Of a DNA stretch of 64,000 nucleotides, positions 25,739 to 33,468 are shown one piece after another. This DNA is from Methanomicrobium antiquum (lineage in GTDB: Archaea > Halobacteriota > Methanomicrobia > Methanomicrobiales > Methanomicrobiaceae), in contig NZ_CP091092.1 of the NCBI RefSeq assembly GCF_029633915.1, positions 2,232,001 to 2,296,000 of the forward strand, read 5' to 3'. Both the position numbers and the translations under genes were made by a program. Under the pieces are notes generated by a model. That model was not told the origin of the DNA. It searched no databases and saw nothing but the letters and a program-made list of their open reading frames with translations. How positions within the stretch are numbered: position 1 is the stretch's first letter; every line of letters begins with the position of its first letter.

Positions 25739-26902
25739 TCATATACTTATTCCAAGCATTATGGCATAGAATAAAATGATGTCATAAACACTGTGGGTTA
25801 CAGCCGAAAATGTCGTGTTGTAATGTCTCCTTATAATTGCAAAGATAATGCCGGCGATAAACACTGATAAAACTCCGTCCCAGCTGTACTGAAATGCATG
25901 AAGAGATGCGAAAAGAAGTGAGGGAATAATAATTCCCAGGCGTGGCTGAAGGAGTCCTCTAACAGCTATCTCTTCTCCAAAGCCTGCCGATATTGCGGCA
26001 ACAAGCGCTGTAACCGGTGTTAAGTAAGCTGAAAAGAGCAGATTTACAGAGTCTGAATCTGTAACACTCCACCCGAAAAATCCCCATATGGCAGAAATTA
26101 CATGCTCAATCACAAAAAAAACGCCGACAAGCAAAATACCTGCTCCGACAGAGAGCAAAAGTTCATTTTTGGTTGGCTTTACTATACCAAGCCTTTTTAG
26201 GACTTCCGGGTATTTTTTGTTGATATATAGTCCTGCGATTATAAACGATGCAAGAATCATCCAGAACAAAGAGAAAACATCCAAAGATACAATCTCTGAA
26301 AAAGCCTGTTCAACGGCTGCCATTTCAAGAAAAACCGGTGAAAGATAGGGAGGATTGCCTGTAACCAAAAGCGGAACAAGCGGAATCAGGGTCATTGCAA
26401 GGACTGCTGTAAGAGCTGTTTTATGAACGAAAGAGTCCGGATTAATAGGGATGTATCCTGACAGAAGAATACGGAAATTTCTTATCTGTCCTGCAAGTGA
26501 CAATATTGCCGCAAGTAAAACTGAAAAAAGAAGAAATGCCGATTTTAAAAAAATCTCTTCGATATTTTCTGATATATACTCTTCAATACCCTCTGATGCC
26601 GGAGTGTTGATGATTTCTGCCGGCATTAGTGATATAAAGGCGACTCCAAATGAAGTCATTGCGATAATTAATATTATTACCAAAAGCCAGATTGTCGTAA
26701 AAATCTTAAGGCCCGGGTATTTTTCAGACATATATGCAAAGAATGCAAGAAGTATAAATGGCGCCACCTGAATTGCCGAAAGTGCAAAGTTGGTTATGTA
26801 ATCCGGAAATACGTCTGTAAATGGAATTATTGTGCAGACGAAAAGAACTGCAAATAAAACTCCAAGCATCTTTTTGTTTAAAAATTCAAAATTATGATTC
26901 AA
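25739..26902 (-). CDS. CPBP family intramembrane protease
   Basis: The 387-residue protein has about ten membrane segments. The C-terminal Abi/CAAX-protease domain has the Glu-Glu-x3-Arg motif in GEEIAVRGLLQPRL (about 307-320), His in FASLHAF and a third motif THSVYD. CPBP proteases cut prenylated or other membrane substrates inside the membrane. The N-terminal half is an extra membrane region of about 200 residues. The substrate is unknown. It stands alone. Confidence 0.85.
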   Translation of the reverse strand: MNHNFEFLNKKMLGVLFAVLFVCTIIPFTDVFPDYITNFALSAIQVAPFILLAFFAYMSEKYPGLKIFTTIWLLVIILIIAMTSFGVAFISLMPAEIINTPASEGIEEYISENIEEIFLKSAFLLFSVLLAAILSLAGQIRNFRILLSGYIPINPDSFVHKTALTAVLAMTLIPLVPLLVTGNPPYLSPVFLEMAAVEQAFSEIVSLDVFSLFWMILASFIIAGLYINKKYPEVLKRLGIVKPTKNELLLSVGAGILLVGVFFVIEHVISAIWGFFGWSVTDSDSVNLLFSAYLTPVTALVAAISAGFGEEIAVRGLLQPRLGIIIPSLLFASLHAFQYSWDGVLSVFIAGIIFAIIRRHYNTTFSAVTHSVYDIILFYAIMLGISI

Positions 26903-27448
26903 TTAAATCTCCTGTGCTGTTTTTAATTATTAAAATTCTTTTGACATTCAGCTTTTTTTATTAGCTATGAAAATCAGAACCTGAAATTTCCCATTACATC
27001 TGTTGCAGGAAATATTCATTTGATAAACGCAATTGTTAGATTAACTTTTAAATTATTTTGGTCTTTTTGAAATTTTATTAAAAACCGGATTAAACCGGTA
27101 TAATAACCTAATAATTAATTTTTATCCTTTGATTTTTTTTTTTCCTTTGATAGTGAAGGAAATTTTGTAAGACTTTTTATTAAGAATTTTTGGAAGTCTT
27201 TTGAAAGACTTTATGTAAGAAATTTATTCTTCAGGTTAGAAACTCTCATTTTGAATATTTAAATATGGCAGATAACCAAAATACCGGGGGATTTTAAAAC
27301 AAAAATTAAGATGAGAAAAAGGGTAAAATGCAAAAATTTTATTGAATCTTATGAATCTGTTCAGTCTTATGTTGAAAAAAGGAAAGTCTAAGAGATCATT
27401 TCCATACAAATATTTGTCATTACAATGCGAATATAAAGAAGGAGTTTC
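26903..27448. other. AT-rich gap with one palindrome
   Basis: No gene is supported here. A perfect palindrome AAGTCTTT-TG-AAAGACTT lies at 27194-27211, with related GTAAGACTTTTTAT-like sequence just before it. An AAGGAG ribosome site at the end belongs to the next gene. Confidence 0.5.
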
Positions 27449-28321
27449 ATGTACATCGGAGTTGATCACGGAACAACTGCAATCCGGTTTTCAGCCGGAG
27501 ATTCGCATTTTAAAATATCAAGAAAGTCTGCAGTCTCTTTTAATTATTCTGATTTAAGCCGGCTTTGTCCTCTGGATGAAATAAAAGGAATCGCTGTATG
27601 TTATTCTATGGGTGACGGAATTTCAGAGATCACCAATATAAGAAAGGTAAAAAACCGTGGGATTCTTACAAGGGAAGGCGCCGGCGAGCATATCGGCGGA
27701 GGAACCCGTGTATATGATGAAATAAAAAAAAGCGGCATTCCTGCTATCGTAATCCCCGGCATTCACAGAAATTCCCCGACAGACCCAAGATTTAAGGTAT
27801 ATTCACATCAGACAAGCCCGGAAAAGCTTGGAATTGCATATGAAGTCTCAAAAAATTTGGGGGATGATTTTATTGTCTGCGATGCAAGTTCAAATACTGT
27901 AACTCTGCTTGTCACCGGCGGAAAAATAACAGGGGCTTTTGATGCATGCATTTTTGCGCCCGGAACAACACACGGTGCAATTGATGTTGACGGGATAAGA
28001 AAGATAGACGAAGGAGTATGGACTGCAAACGAGGCTTTTATGCACGCCGGTGTTCGTGAACATGTCCCTGAGGATATCCAGAATAAGACCCTTGCAATGT
28101 TTGCCGCAATGGAGTGCGCCGCGATGAGGCTTCTTAATAAAACGACAAAAATTGCACTTGCAGGCTCTCTTGCACCTGTTATAGCAGAAGAGATCTCCTG
28201 TCTTTTGGGAGAGGAGGTTTCAGTGTATGATGAATGGTGTGCTTCAAAAGGACTGTCTTTAATGGCCAAAGATGTATTCAACGGCAAAGAAGAGATACTG
28301 GGCCTTAAAGTATCTCTTTAA
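27449..28321 (+). CDS. methanogenesis marker protein 12
   Basis: The 290-residue protein has the start IGVDHGTTAIRFSAG (phosphate-1 motif of the ASKHA sugar kinase/Hsp70 fold). It also has GAGEHIGGGTRVYDEI, IPGIHRNSPTDPRFKVYSH and FDACIFAPGTTHGAIDVDG. This set is typical of methanogenesis marker 12, present in nearly all methanogens. The exact reaction is unknown, but ATP binding is expected. AAGGAG lies 7 bases before the ATG. It is monocistronic, and element copy 6 follows. Confidence 0.9.
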   Translation: MYIGVDHGTTAIRFSAGDSHFKISRKSAVSFNYSDLSRLCPLDEIKGIAVCYSMGDGISEITNIRKVKNRGILTREGAGEHIGGGTRVYDEIKKSGIPAIVIPGIHRNSPTDPRFKVYSHQTSPEKLGIAYEVSKNLGDDFIVCDASSNTVTLLVTGGKITGAFDACIFAPGTTHGAIDVDGIRKIDEGVWTANEAFMHAGVREHVPEDIQNKTLAMFAAMECAAMRLLNKTTKIALAGSLAPVIAEEISCLLGEEVSVYDEWCASKGLSLMAKDVFNGKEEILGLKVSL

Positions 28322-28341
28322 AAAAAGAACTGATTTCAATT

Positions 28342-28408
28342 AAAACGTTCATGAAATTATCATTTCATGCTAATTGTTTCATGTAAGTTACGAAGTAACT
28401 TTCATAGC
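28342..28408 (-). repeat. dispersed palindromic element, copy 6
   Basis: A full reverse copy: AAAACGTTCATGAAATTATC, hairpin 2 with TTTCATG, then hairpin 1 AAGTTAC-GAA-GTAACTT. It lies between convergent genes. Confidence 0.9.
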
Positions 28409-28412
28409 ATAT

Positions 28413-30299
28413 TTAAACTTTTTTTAACTTCACACAGACTCTTAGACCCATATCAGGCCTTCCTTTAATTCTGTCATCGGCATAGACAATGCCTCCGTAT
28501 CTTTTCTGAATCAGACTTTTTACAATGTATAAACCAAGCCCCTTCCCGGATTTGCCCGTTTTCTTCTTCTCTCTGAATAAACGGTTGAAAATTTCATCCT
28601 TGAATTCATCTGATATTCCTGGTCCGTTGTCATCGAAGCAGACTCTGACCCAATCTTCCTCTTCTTCTGTTGAAATTTCAATTCTGCAGTCATCACCTGC
28701 ATATTTTATGGAATTGTCAATTATATTTGAGAATACTTCAGTTAAAAGTTCGTCTGCAAGTACAAAACGATTGGAATTTTCATAGAGAATGTCTGTTTCA
28801 GGATTCAGTTCAATTATTTTTCTCACAATTTCGTCAATTAATACAGGCTTTAGTTTCTGGTTTCTGCTTTGTATTGTGCGTATCAAAGAGACATTTGATA
28901 TAATTTCTGTACTTCTTTTAACAGACGCAATCATCTTTACTGCCAGTTCTTTTGTAGTATCATCAGCAGTATCTTCTATCAGCTGTGCGTACCCAAGTGT
29001 TGCCATATTGGCGTTGTTGATGTCGTGTGTCATAAGATCTATATAGAAATTAGCCTCTTTTGTTGCTTCTTTTAGTTCTTCTGTTCTTTCCTGTACTATT
29101 GACTCAAGCTCTTCATTGTATTGCTTTATTGTTTTTTCTGATTCTCTTAGGTTTTCAATCATCGATTTTAAGGATATGACCATATTTTGAATGCTCTGTC
29201 GAAGACTTGCAAACTCTTTTGCACCTCCGGGCTTTATCTTATGGTCAAGATTGCCTTTTGCTATTTCGTCCAAATCAAAAACCAGATTTTTGATAGGGCG
29301 TGTGAGATAGTCTGTTGCAACATAAAATACTCCCATTAGAAGAATTATTACCAGGAAAAATGCAATTATCTTTGAAAATAAAATTTTGTTAAGCTCTTCT
29401 TCAATAGCTTTGTTTGAATAAGTAAATGCCAAAACCACACTTAAATCAGATCCAAGGGAAGGATTATGCAGGTCGCAGTAACGGTACCTTGTTATGGTGT
29501 TTGTGTCTTCATCAAAAATTCTGTAATCTGTCTTTTGTTCAGTTACATGTTTTAATATATCAGCGTCTTTCTCATTTTCCAAAAGATCCGGTTCTCCGAT
29601 TGCATAACCGTATATGTCATAGATTTTTATTGAAGTAAGATATGGATTCATCTCTTTTAGTGAATCAGCGGCTTTTCTGAACTGAAGAAGATCTCTTTTA
29701 TCTTTGTAGTCTTTTATGTTGTATGAAATTTCGAGGATGTATTTTTTATCTGGTGATGGAAAATATCCGTATTTGCTGACGTTTTTGGTATCTCTTATTC
29801 CTCTTACAATTCTGTCGCCGGCATATTCTCCTGATAGAAGAATCTTATCAAGATGATCTGAAAACTCTACATTATTGCTGAAATTAAGGCCGATGTCTAA
29901 TTCTTTTGTTGAATATCTGACAACATGGCCACTGTCAATGATATAAAAGTCATAATCCTCTCCGAGGTTTTGCTTTAACAAATCCAGATCAATATTTTCC
30001 GGTTTTCCATCTGAACTGTTGTAGGCCTCAATAAATGGAATAAATGCATATTTTAGTCTATAGTCAAATGTTTCATCATATATTTCAAGACCGGTGTTTG
30101 CAAGTTCAATACTTTCAATAATGCTGTTTTCAGTATTGTTTTGAAGCTGGTAATAATTCTCCTTGAAATTATTTTCAAGAACAGTATAATCAGAGACTGA
30201 AATATACAAAAAGATAGGAATTATAATCAAAATGCAGACAATAAGGAAATATGATGAATATGAAAGACTTTCTCTAATACTCCCCCCTTTAAGTACCAT
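28413..30299 (-). CDS. sensor histidine kinase (Cache-HAMP-HisKA-HATPase)
   Basis: The 628-residue kinase has a membrane segment (about 13-35), a large extracellular Cache-type sensor (about 40-300) and a second membrane segment (about 308-330). A HAMP domain (TRPIKNLVFDLDEIAKGN) and a coiled coil follow. A phosphoacceptor His lies in DLMTHDINNANMATLGYAQL (about 422), and the ATP lid region has N (IIDNSIKYAG), G1 (DDNGPGIS) and G2 (GKGLGLYIV) boxes. Its sensor resembles that of the kinase at 46829. No receiver gene is adjacent. Confidence 0.92.
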   Translation of the reverse strand: MVLKGGSIRESLSYSSYFLIVCILIIIPIFLYISVSDYTVLENNFKENYYQLQNNTENSIIESIELANTGLEIYDETFDYRLKYAFIPFIEAYNSSDGKPENIDLDLLKQNLGEDYDFYIIDSGHVVRYSTKELDIGLNFSNNVEFSDHLDKILLSGEYAGDRIVRGIRDTKNVSKYGYFPSPDKKYILEISYNIKDYKDKRDLLQFRKAADSLKEMNPYLTSIKIYDIYGYAIGEPDLLENEKDADILKHVTEQKTDYRIFDEDTNTITRYRYCDLHNPSLGSDLSVVLAFTYSNKAIEEELNKILFSKIIAFFLVIILLMGVFYVATDYLTRPIKNLVFDLDEIAKGNLDHKIKPGGAKEFASLRQSIQNMVISLKSMIENLRESEKTIKQYNEELESIVQERTEELKEATKEANFYIDLMTHDINNANMATLGYAQLIEDTADDTTKELAVKMIASVKRSTEIISNVSLIRTIQSRNQKLKPVLIDEIVRKIIELNPETDILYENSNRFVLADELLTEVFSNIIDNSIKYAGDDCRIEISTEEEEDWVRVCFDDNGPGISDEFKDEIFNRLFREKKKTGKSGKGLGLYIVKSLIQKRYGGIVYADDRIKGRPDMGLRVCVKLKKV

Positions 30300-30683
30300 C
30301 CGTTTCCTTCCTGATTTTTTTTATACTTTTTTTTGATAATTTATTTTAGATAGTTTTGAATTTTCATTCATTTTTTAATGTTTTACAATTTTCTGTATCT
30401 TAAAAAGTCAACTTTTTAATCATATATATGTTTTGATTAAATAATATTTTTGAAAAACAAATTTTAAAAAAAGTTTATAATTTTCAAAATTAATTCCTTT
30501 TCTTTAGAAGAATCAAATAAATTTGATATTTCTTTGAAATTAAAGAGTCATTTTTTTCCAAACCGCTTCTCTAGATAATTATTCTGAAAAATAAAACTAC
30601 AAAGAAATAATTGAATTGTTATAAAATTCTGAAATCCAAAAAGACTTTTCACAAGTTTTTGTGTGATGAAAAAGCTCATCATG
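30300..30683. other. AT-rich gap, no gene
   Basis: The upstream region of the kinase gene is very AT-rich. The only open frame (30548-30745, minus strand) begins in element copy 7 and lacks a ribosome site, so it is not called. Confidence 0.5.
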
Positions 30684-30757
30684 CGGGTTGATCTGAAAGT
30701 TACTTTGTAACTTACATGAAAATGTTGCATAAAATATAATTTCATGGACGTTTTTAT
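30684..30757 (+). repeat. dispersed palindromic element, copy 7
   Basis: GCGGGTTGATCTGAAAGTTA leads into hairpin 1 AAGTTAC-TTT-GTAACTT, hairpin 2 ATAAAATATAATTTCATG and a GACGTTTTT tail. A GTGTGATGAAAAAGCTCATC segment just upstream resembles the one before copy 1. Confidence 0.88.
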
Positions 30758-30843
30758 GAAAAATTAGGGTTTATTTTTCTGTATAGTCGCTTTTATCATC
30801 GGATGAAGAGTCTTTTTGTGTACTCTTCCCCACACCATATTGT

Positions 30844-30916
30844 ATCTTACTGCGCCTTATTTTATCTTATCGCGTCATATTTTATCTTATTGCGTCTTAT
30901 TTTATCTTATTGCATC
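30844..30916. repeat. 20-bp tandem repeat, about 3.5 copies
   Basis: The unit TTATTTTATCTTATTGCGTC is repeated with small changes up to the stop codon of the minus-strand lipoprotein gene. It could shape the 3' end of that transcript. Confidence 0.8.
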
Positions 30917-31909
30917 TTAGATTTCTCTTAGAACTGTCAGTTTCCATTCATTTCCGCCGCAGATAACGGTCGTCCAGAACTGCCTTTTTTTAACTATCTG
31001 ATTTGTTCCTGTCGAGAAATAGCTGTAATTTGTGCTTCCTGACCATTCAGCCGAAATTTTTTCTGCACTCTTAAGAATTTCAGGGAAGTTTTCATATTCC
31101 GGATTCCCAAGAGTCTGCTTTCCAATCTCACTTTCATCAGGATCATATAATATCAGACTGTCTTTTTGTAAAACCATAAGCTCAAGTCCGGAATTTGTCT
31201 GCAGTTTCTCTGCATAATCCCTGAAAAAAATATCGGGACTGAATGCAATGCTTATAAATCCCTCATATGTGTTATTCAAAAAAACAGGATAGTACAAAGC
31301 CGCGGCATATCCTCCCTGTTTTAATTCAAAGATATCAGTAATAACCGGGATTTTGTTTTTATTCATATCCATAACAGATTTTTGATTTGAAAGAGAATCT
31401 CCTGTCAAAAATCCTTCCTGTTCTGGATAAACTGCTCTTACAACAGCGTCATTTCCAATGTACGAAACCGTTAGGACGCAGTCATTTTCCAATAATATCT
31501 GTGCCATTAAAAATTTGAGATTTTTAAGTTTTTCAGTATCAGGAGTCTTTAAACTAAATTTTTCATCCTGTTCTTCTGATAACATAATCCGGGCTGGTTC
31601 TTCTTCGATAATCTTTGCACACTTCTTTGCAGACAAAAAAAGATCTTCAACATCATAACAGACATCTCCTGAAAGTTCAGATAATTTAGTCATCATTAAA
31701 AGATCCAGAGCCTCACCGGATTTTTTCAACTTATCATCTTCAGAATTAAAATCTTCAGGATTTAAATTATCAAAACTATTTTCTGATGAATCTGAATTAT
31801 CAGAAATTTGTTCATCTGATTTTAAATTCTGCTTTTCTATACATCCTGGAGAGACAATAAAAAGAATTGCAAAAGACACAACTAATAGTATAGCAGCTGT
31901 TTTTTTCAT
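30917..31909 (-). CDS. Cache-type sensor lipoprotein
   Basis: The 330-residue protein has a lipobox signal (FAILFIVSPGC). An acidic, Ser/Asp-rich linker (about 30-60) follows, then a Cache (PDC) ligand-binding domain with YYPVFLNNTYEGFISIAFSP (about 210-229) and YDPDESEIGKQTLGN (about 253-267). It is a lipid-anchored extracellular binding protein without a kinase part. It lies directly upstream of a Cache kinase gene on the same strand, so it may present a ligand to that kinase. The link is inferred from position. Confidence 0.78.
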   Translation of the reverse strand: MKKTAAILLVVSFAILFIVSPGCIEKQNLKSDEQISDNSDSSENSFDNLNPEDFNSEDDKLKKSGEALDLLMMTKLSELSGDVCYDVEDLFLSAKKCAKIIEEEPARIMLSEEQDEKFSLKTPDTEKLKNLKFLMAQILLENDCVLTVSYIGNDAVVRAVYPEQEGFLTGDSLSNQKSVMDMNKNKIPVITDIFELKQGGYAAALYYPVFLNNTYEGFISIAFSPDIFFRDYAEKLQTNSGLELMVLQKDSLILYDPDESEIGKQTLGNPEYENFPEILKSAEKISAEWSGSTNYSYFSTGTNQIVKKRQFWTTVICGGNEWKLTVLREI

Positions 31910-32180
31910 TTGATATAGAATACATCTGGAAAGATAAAAAATTTCTTTTGCTTTTTTTGGACTCTTTATTTTTTTATGAGTTTTATTGTGATTATTTTCT
32001 GACTCCTTTTTTATTTTATGCGATTTTTTTTAGTCTTATTGTGATGGTTTTGTAATTTTTTTTATTTTCATTACAGCCGGTGTTTTGTTTTATGATTATC
32101 CGCCAAATATTTTACACACACAAATTCAATAGTACTCACAACAAATATAATAGCCGGATATAATAGCTAAGGGATAAGGC

Positions 32181-32723
32181 ATGACAACACAGGATATTAA
32201 AATAACCCAAAACAGGATTGCGGTTATTATAGGAAAAGGCGGAAGAACCAGGCGCCAGATTGAGAAAAAAACCAAAGCAAAAATCGAGGTTGACAGCGAG
32301 GACGGTATTGTTACAATAGAGTCTGATGATCCAATAAGCGTCTTAAATGCCGTAGATGTGATTACCGCAATCAACCGCGGGTTTTCACCGGAGCGTGCAT
32401 ATACACTCCTTGAAGATGAGGATGTCATTCTTGAGATAATAGATCTTGGAACACGGTGCAACACGCCAAAGCAGATGGAAAGAATCAGAGGCAGAATTAT
32501 AGGAAAAGCCGGAAAATCACGTGAACAGATTGAAAACATGACAGGTGCGGAAGTTTCAGTCTATGGCAAAACCGTTGCAGTGATTGGCAGTATTGATCAG
32601 GTAAAAACTGCAATGTCTGCAATTGAGATGCTAATCGAAGGAATATCGCACGAAAGTGTATTCTCATACCTTGACAAGAAGAAAAAGGAAGCAAAGACAA
32701 ATATTCTTGAGTATTACTACTAA
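32181..32723 (+). CDS. two-KH-domain RNA-binding protein (Pno1/Dim2-like)
   Basis: The 180-residue archaeal KH protein has two KH domains. Their GxxG loops are GKGGRT (about 14-19) and GKAGKS (about 111-116), each followed by R/E-Q-I-E helices. Archaeal homologues of eukaryotic Krr1/Pno1 act in 16S rRNA 3'-end processing and small-subunit assembly. The length is normal. In many archaea it sits with rio1 and eIF1A, but here it stands alone. Confidence 0.9.
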   Translation: MTTQDIKITQNRIAVIIGKGGRTRRQIEKKTKAKIEVDSEDGIVTIESDDPISVLNAVDVITAINRGFSPERAYTLLEDEDVILEIIDLGTRCNTPKQMERIRGRIIGKAGKSREQIENMTGAEVSVYGKTVAVIGSIDQVKTAMSAIEMLIEGISHESVFSYLDKKKKEAKTNILEYYY

Positions 32724-32825
32724 AAAAGCTGCTAAATATAGTCTTACTTAAAAAAAGAATATTGGAAAATTAAAAAAATTAACCAAAATAAAATACATAA
32801 AAACACAATAATTTTTTAATTTCTA

Positions 32826-32895
32826 AAAAATTATTCATGAAACTAATTTTTCATGCACTGTTCCATGAGAATCAGATTTGATTTGGTATGAAAGT
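32826..32895 (-). repeat. dispersed palindromic element, copy 8
   Basis: A reverse, diverged copy: TTCATGAAACTAATTTTTCATG, then GAATCAGATTTGATTT. It faces copy 9 in opposite orientation about 30 bp away, giving a head-to-head pair downstream of the KH gene. Confidence 0.7.
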
Positions 32896-32921
32896 CAAAA
32901 TTCCTGATAGACTTTCATCAG

Positions 32922-32988
32922 TTTACATGAAAGTTACTTCGTAACTTACATGAAATCGTGCATGAAATATAATTTCATGGACGTTTTT
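32922..32988 (+). repeat. dispersed palindromic element, copy 9
   Basis: A near-consensus copy: hairpin 1 AAGTTAC-TTC-GTAACTT, GTGCATGAAATATAATTTCATG and GACGTTTTT. Confidence 0.92.
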
Positions 32989-33229
32989 ATGACGAATTAT
33001 AAAAATAAAAATTCAATGAAAAATTGATGAAAATAAAAAATTGAATGAAAAATAAAAATGAAAATTTATTCCTGGTCAGATCATGGATTTTATAGAACTT
33101 CTCCTTTACAGTAAAAACCCGGATTCATACAAAAAAACTGTAAAAAACAGTATTTTTTTTAAATTAGGTGTCAAAGAGAGCCTGAATGCTAAAGAAAATT
33201 CCAATAAAACTAATATCATTAACTTAATT

Positions 33230-33298
33230 TTACATGAAAGTTACTCTGTAACTTACATGAAACCGTGCATGAAATATAATTTCATGAACGTTTTTTTA
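33230..33298 (+). repeat. dispersed palindromic element, copy 10
   Basis: A near-consensus copy, with loop TCT in hairpin 1 (AAGTTAC-TCT-GTAACTT), 240 bp after copy 9 and in the same orientation. A 129-residue open frame (33083-33472) runs through it and into hel308. It is not called, because half of it would be repeat-encoded. Confidence 0.92.
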
Positions 33299-33435
33299 GA
33301 AATATCTGAAAATTTTGCCTCAATCAAAGATTTAATCAATATAATATCATTTTTCACCAGGAATGCTTTATTTCCACTCAAAAATAAATTCATTCTTCTT
33401 CGGTTTTTTCATGAAAAACCAAATCTGTGCTGTTT

Positions 33436-33457
33436 TAGACTGGAAACAAAGGGGTGT
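33436..33457 (+). promoter_or_regulatory. origin recognition box (ORB) at hel308 start
   Basis: AGACTGGAAACAAAGGGGTG matches the ORB core TGGAAACAAAGGGGTG of the origin at 38175. It covers the alternative GTG start (33454) and supplies a GGGG purine run that could also serve as ribosome site for the ATG at 33469. Confidence 0.75.
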
Positions 33458-33468
33458 CTTTTAATACC

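Noticed and set aside
30662-30695. Possible C/D box sRNA (GTGATGA ... CTGA)
   Set aside because: The guide would be 23 bases, there are no D'/C' boxes and no closing stem. The CTGA belongs to dispersed element copy 7.
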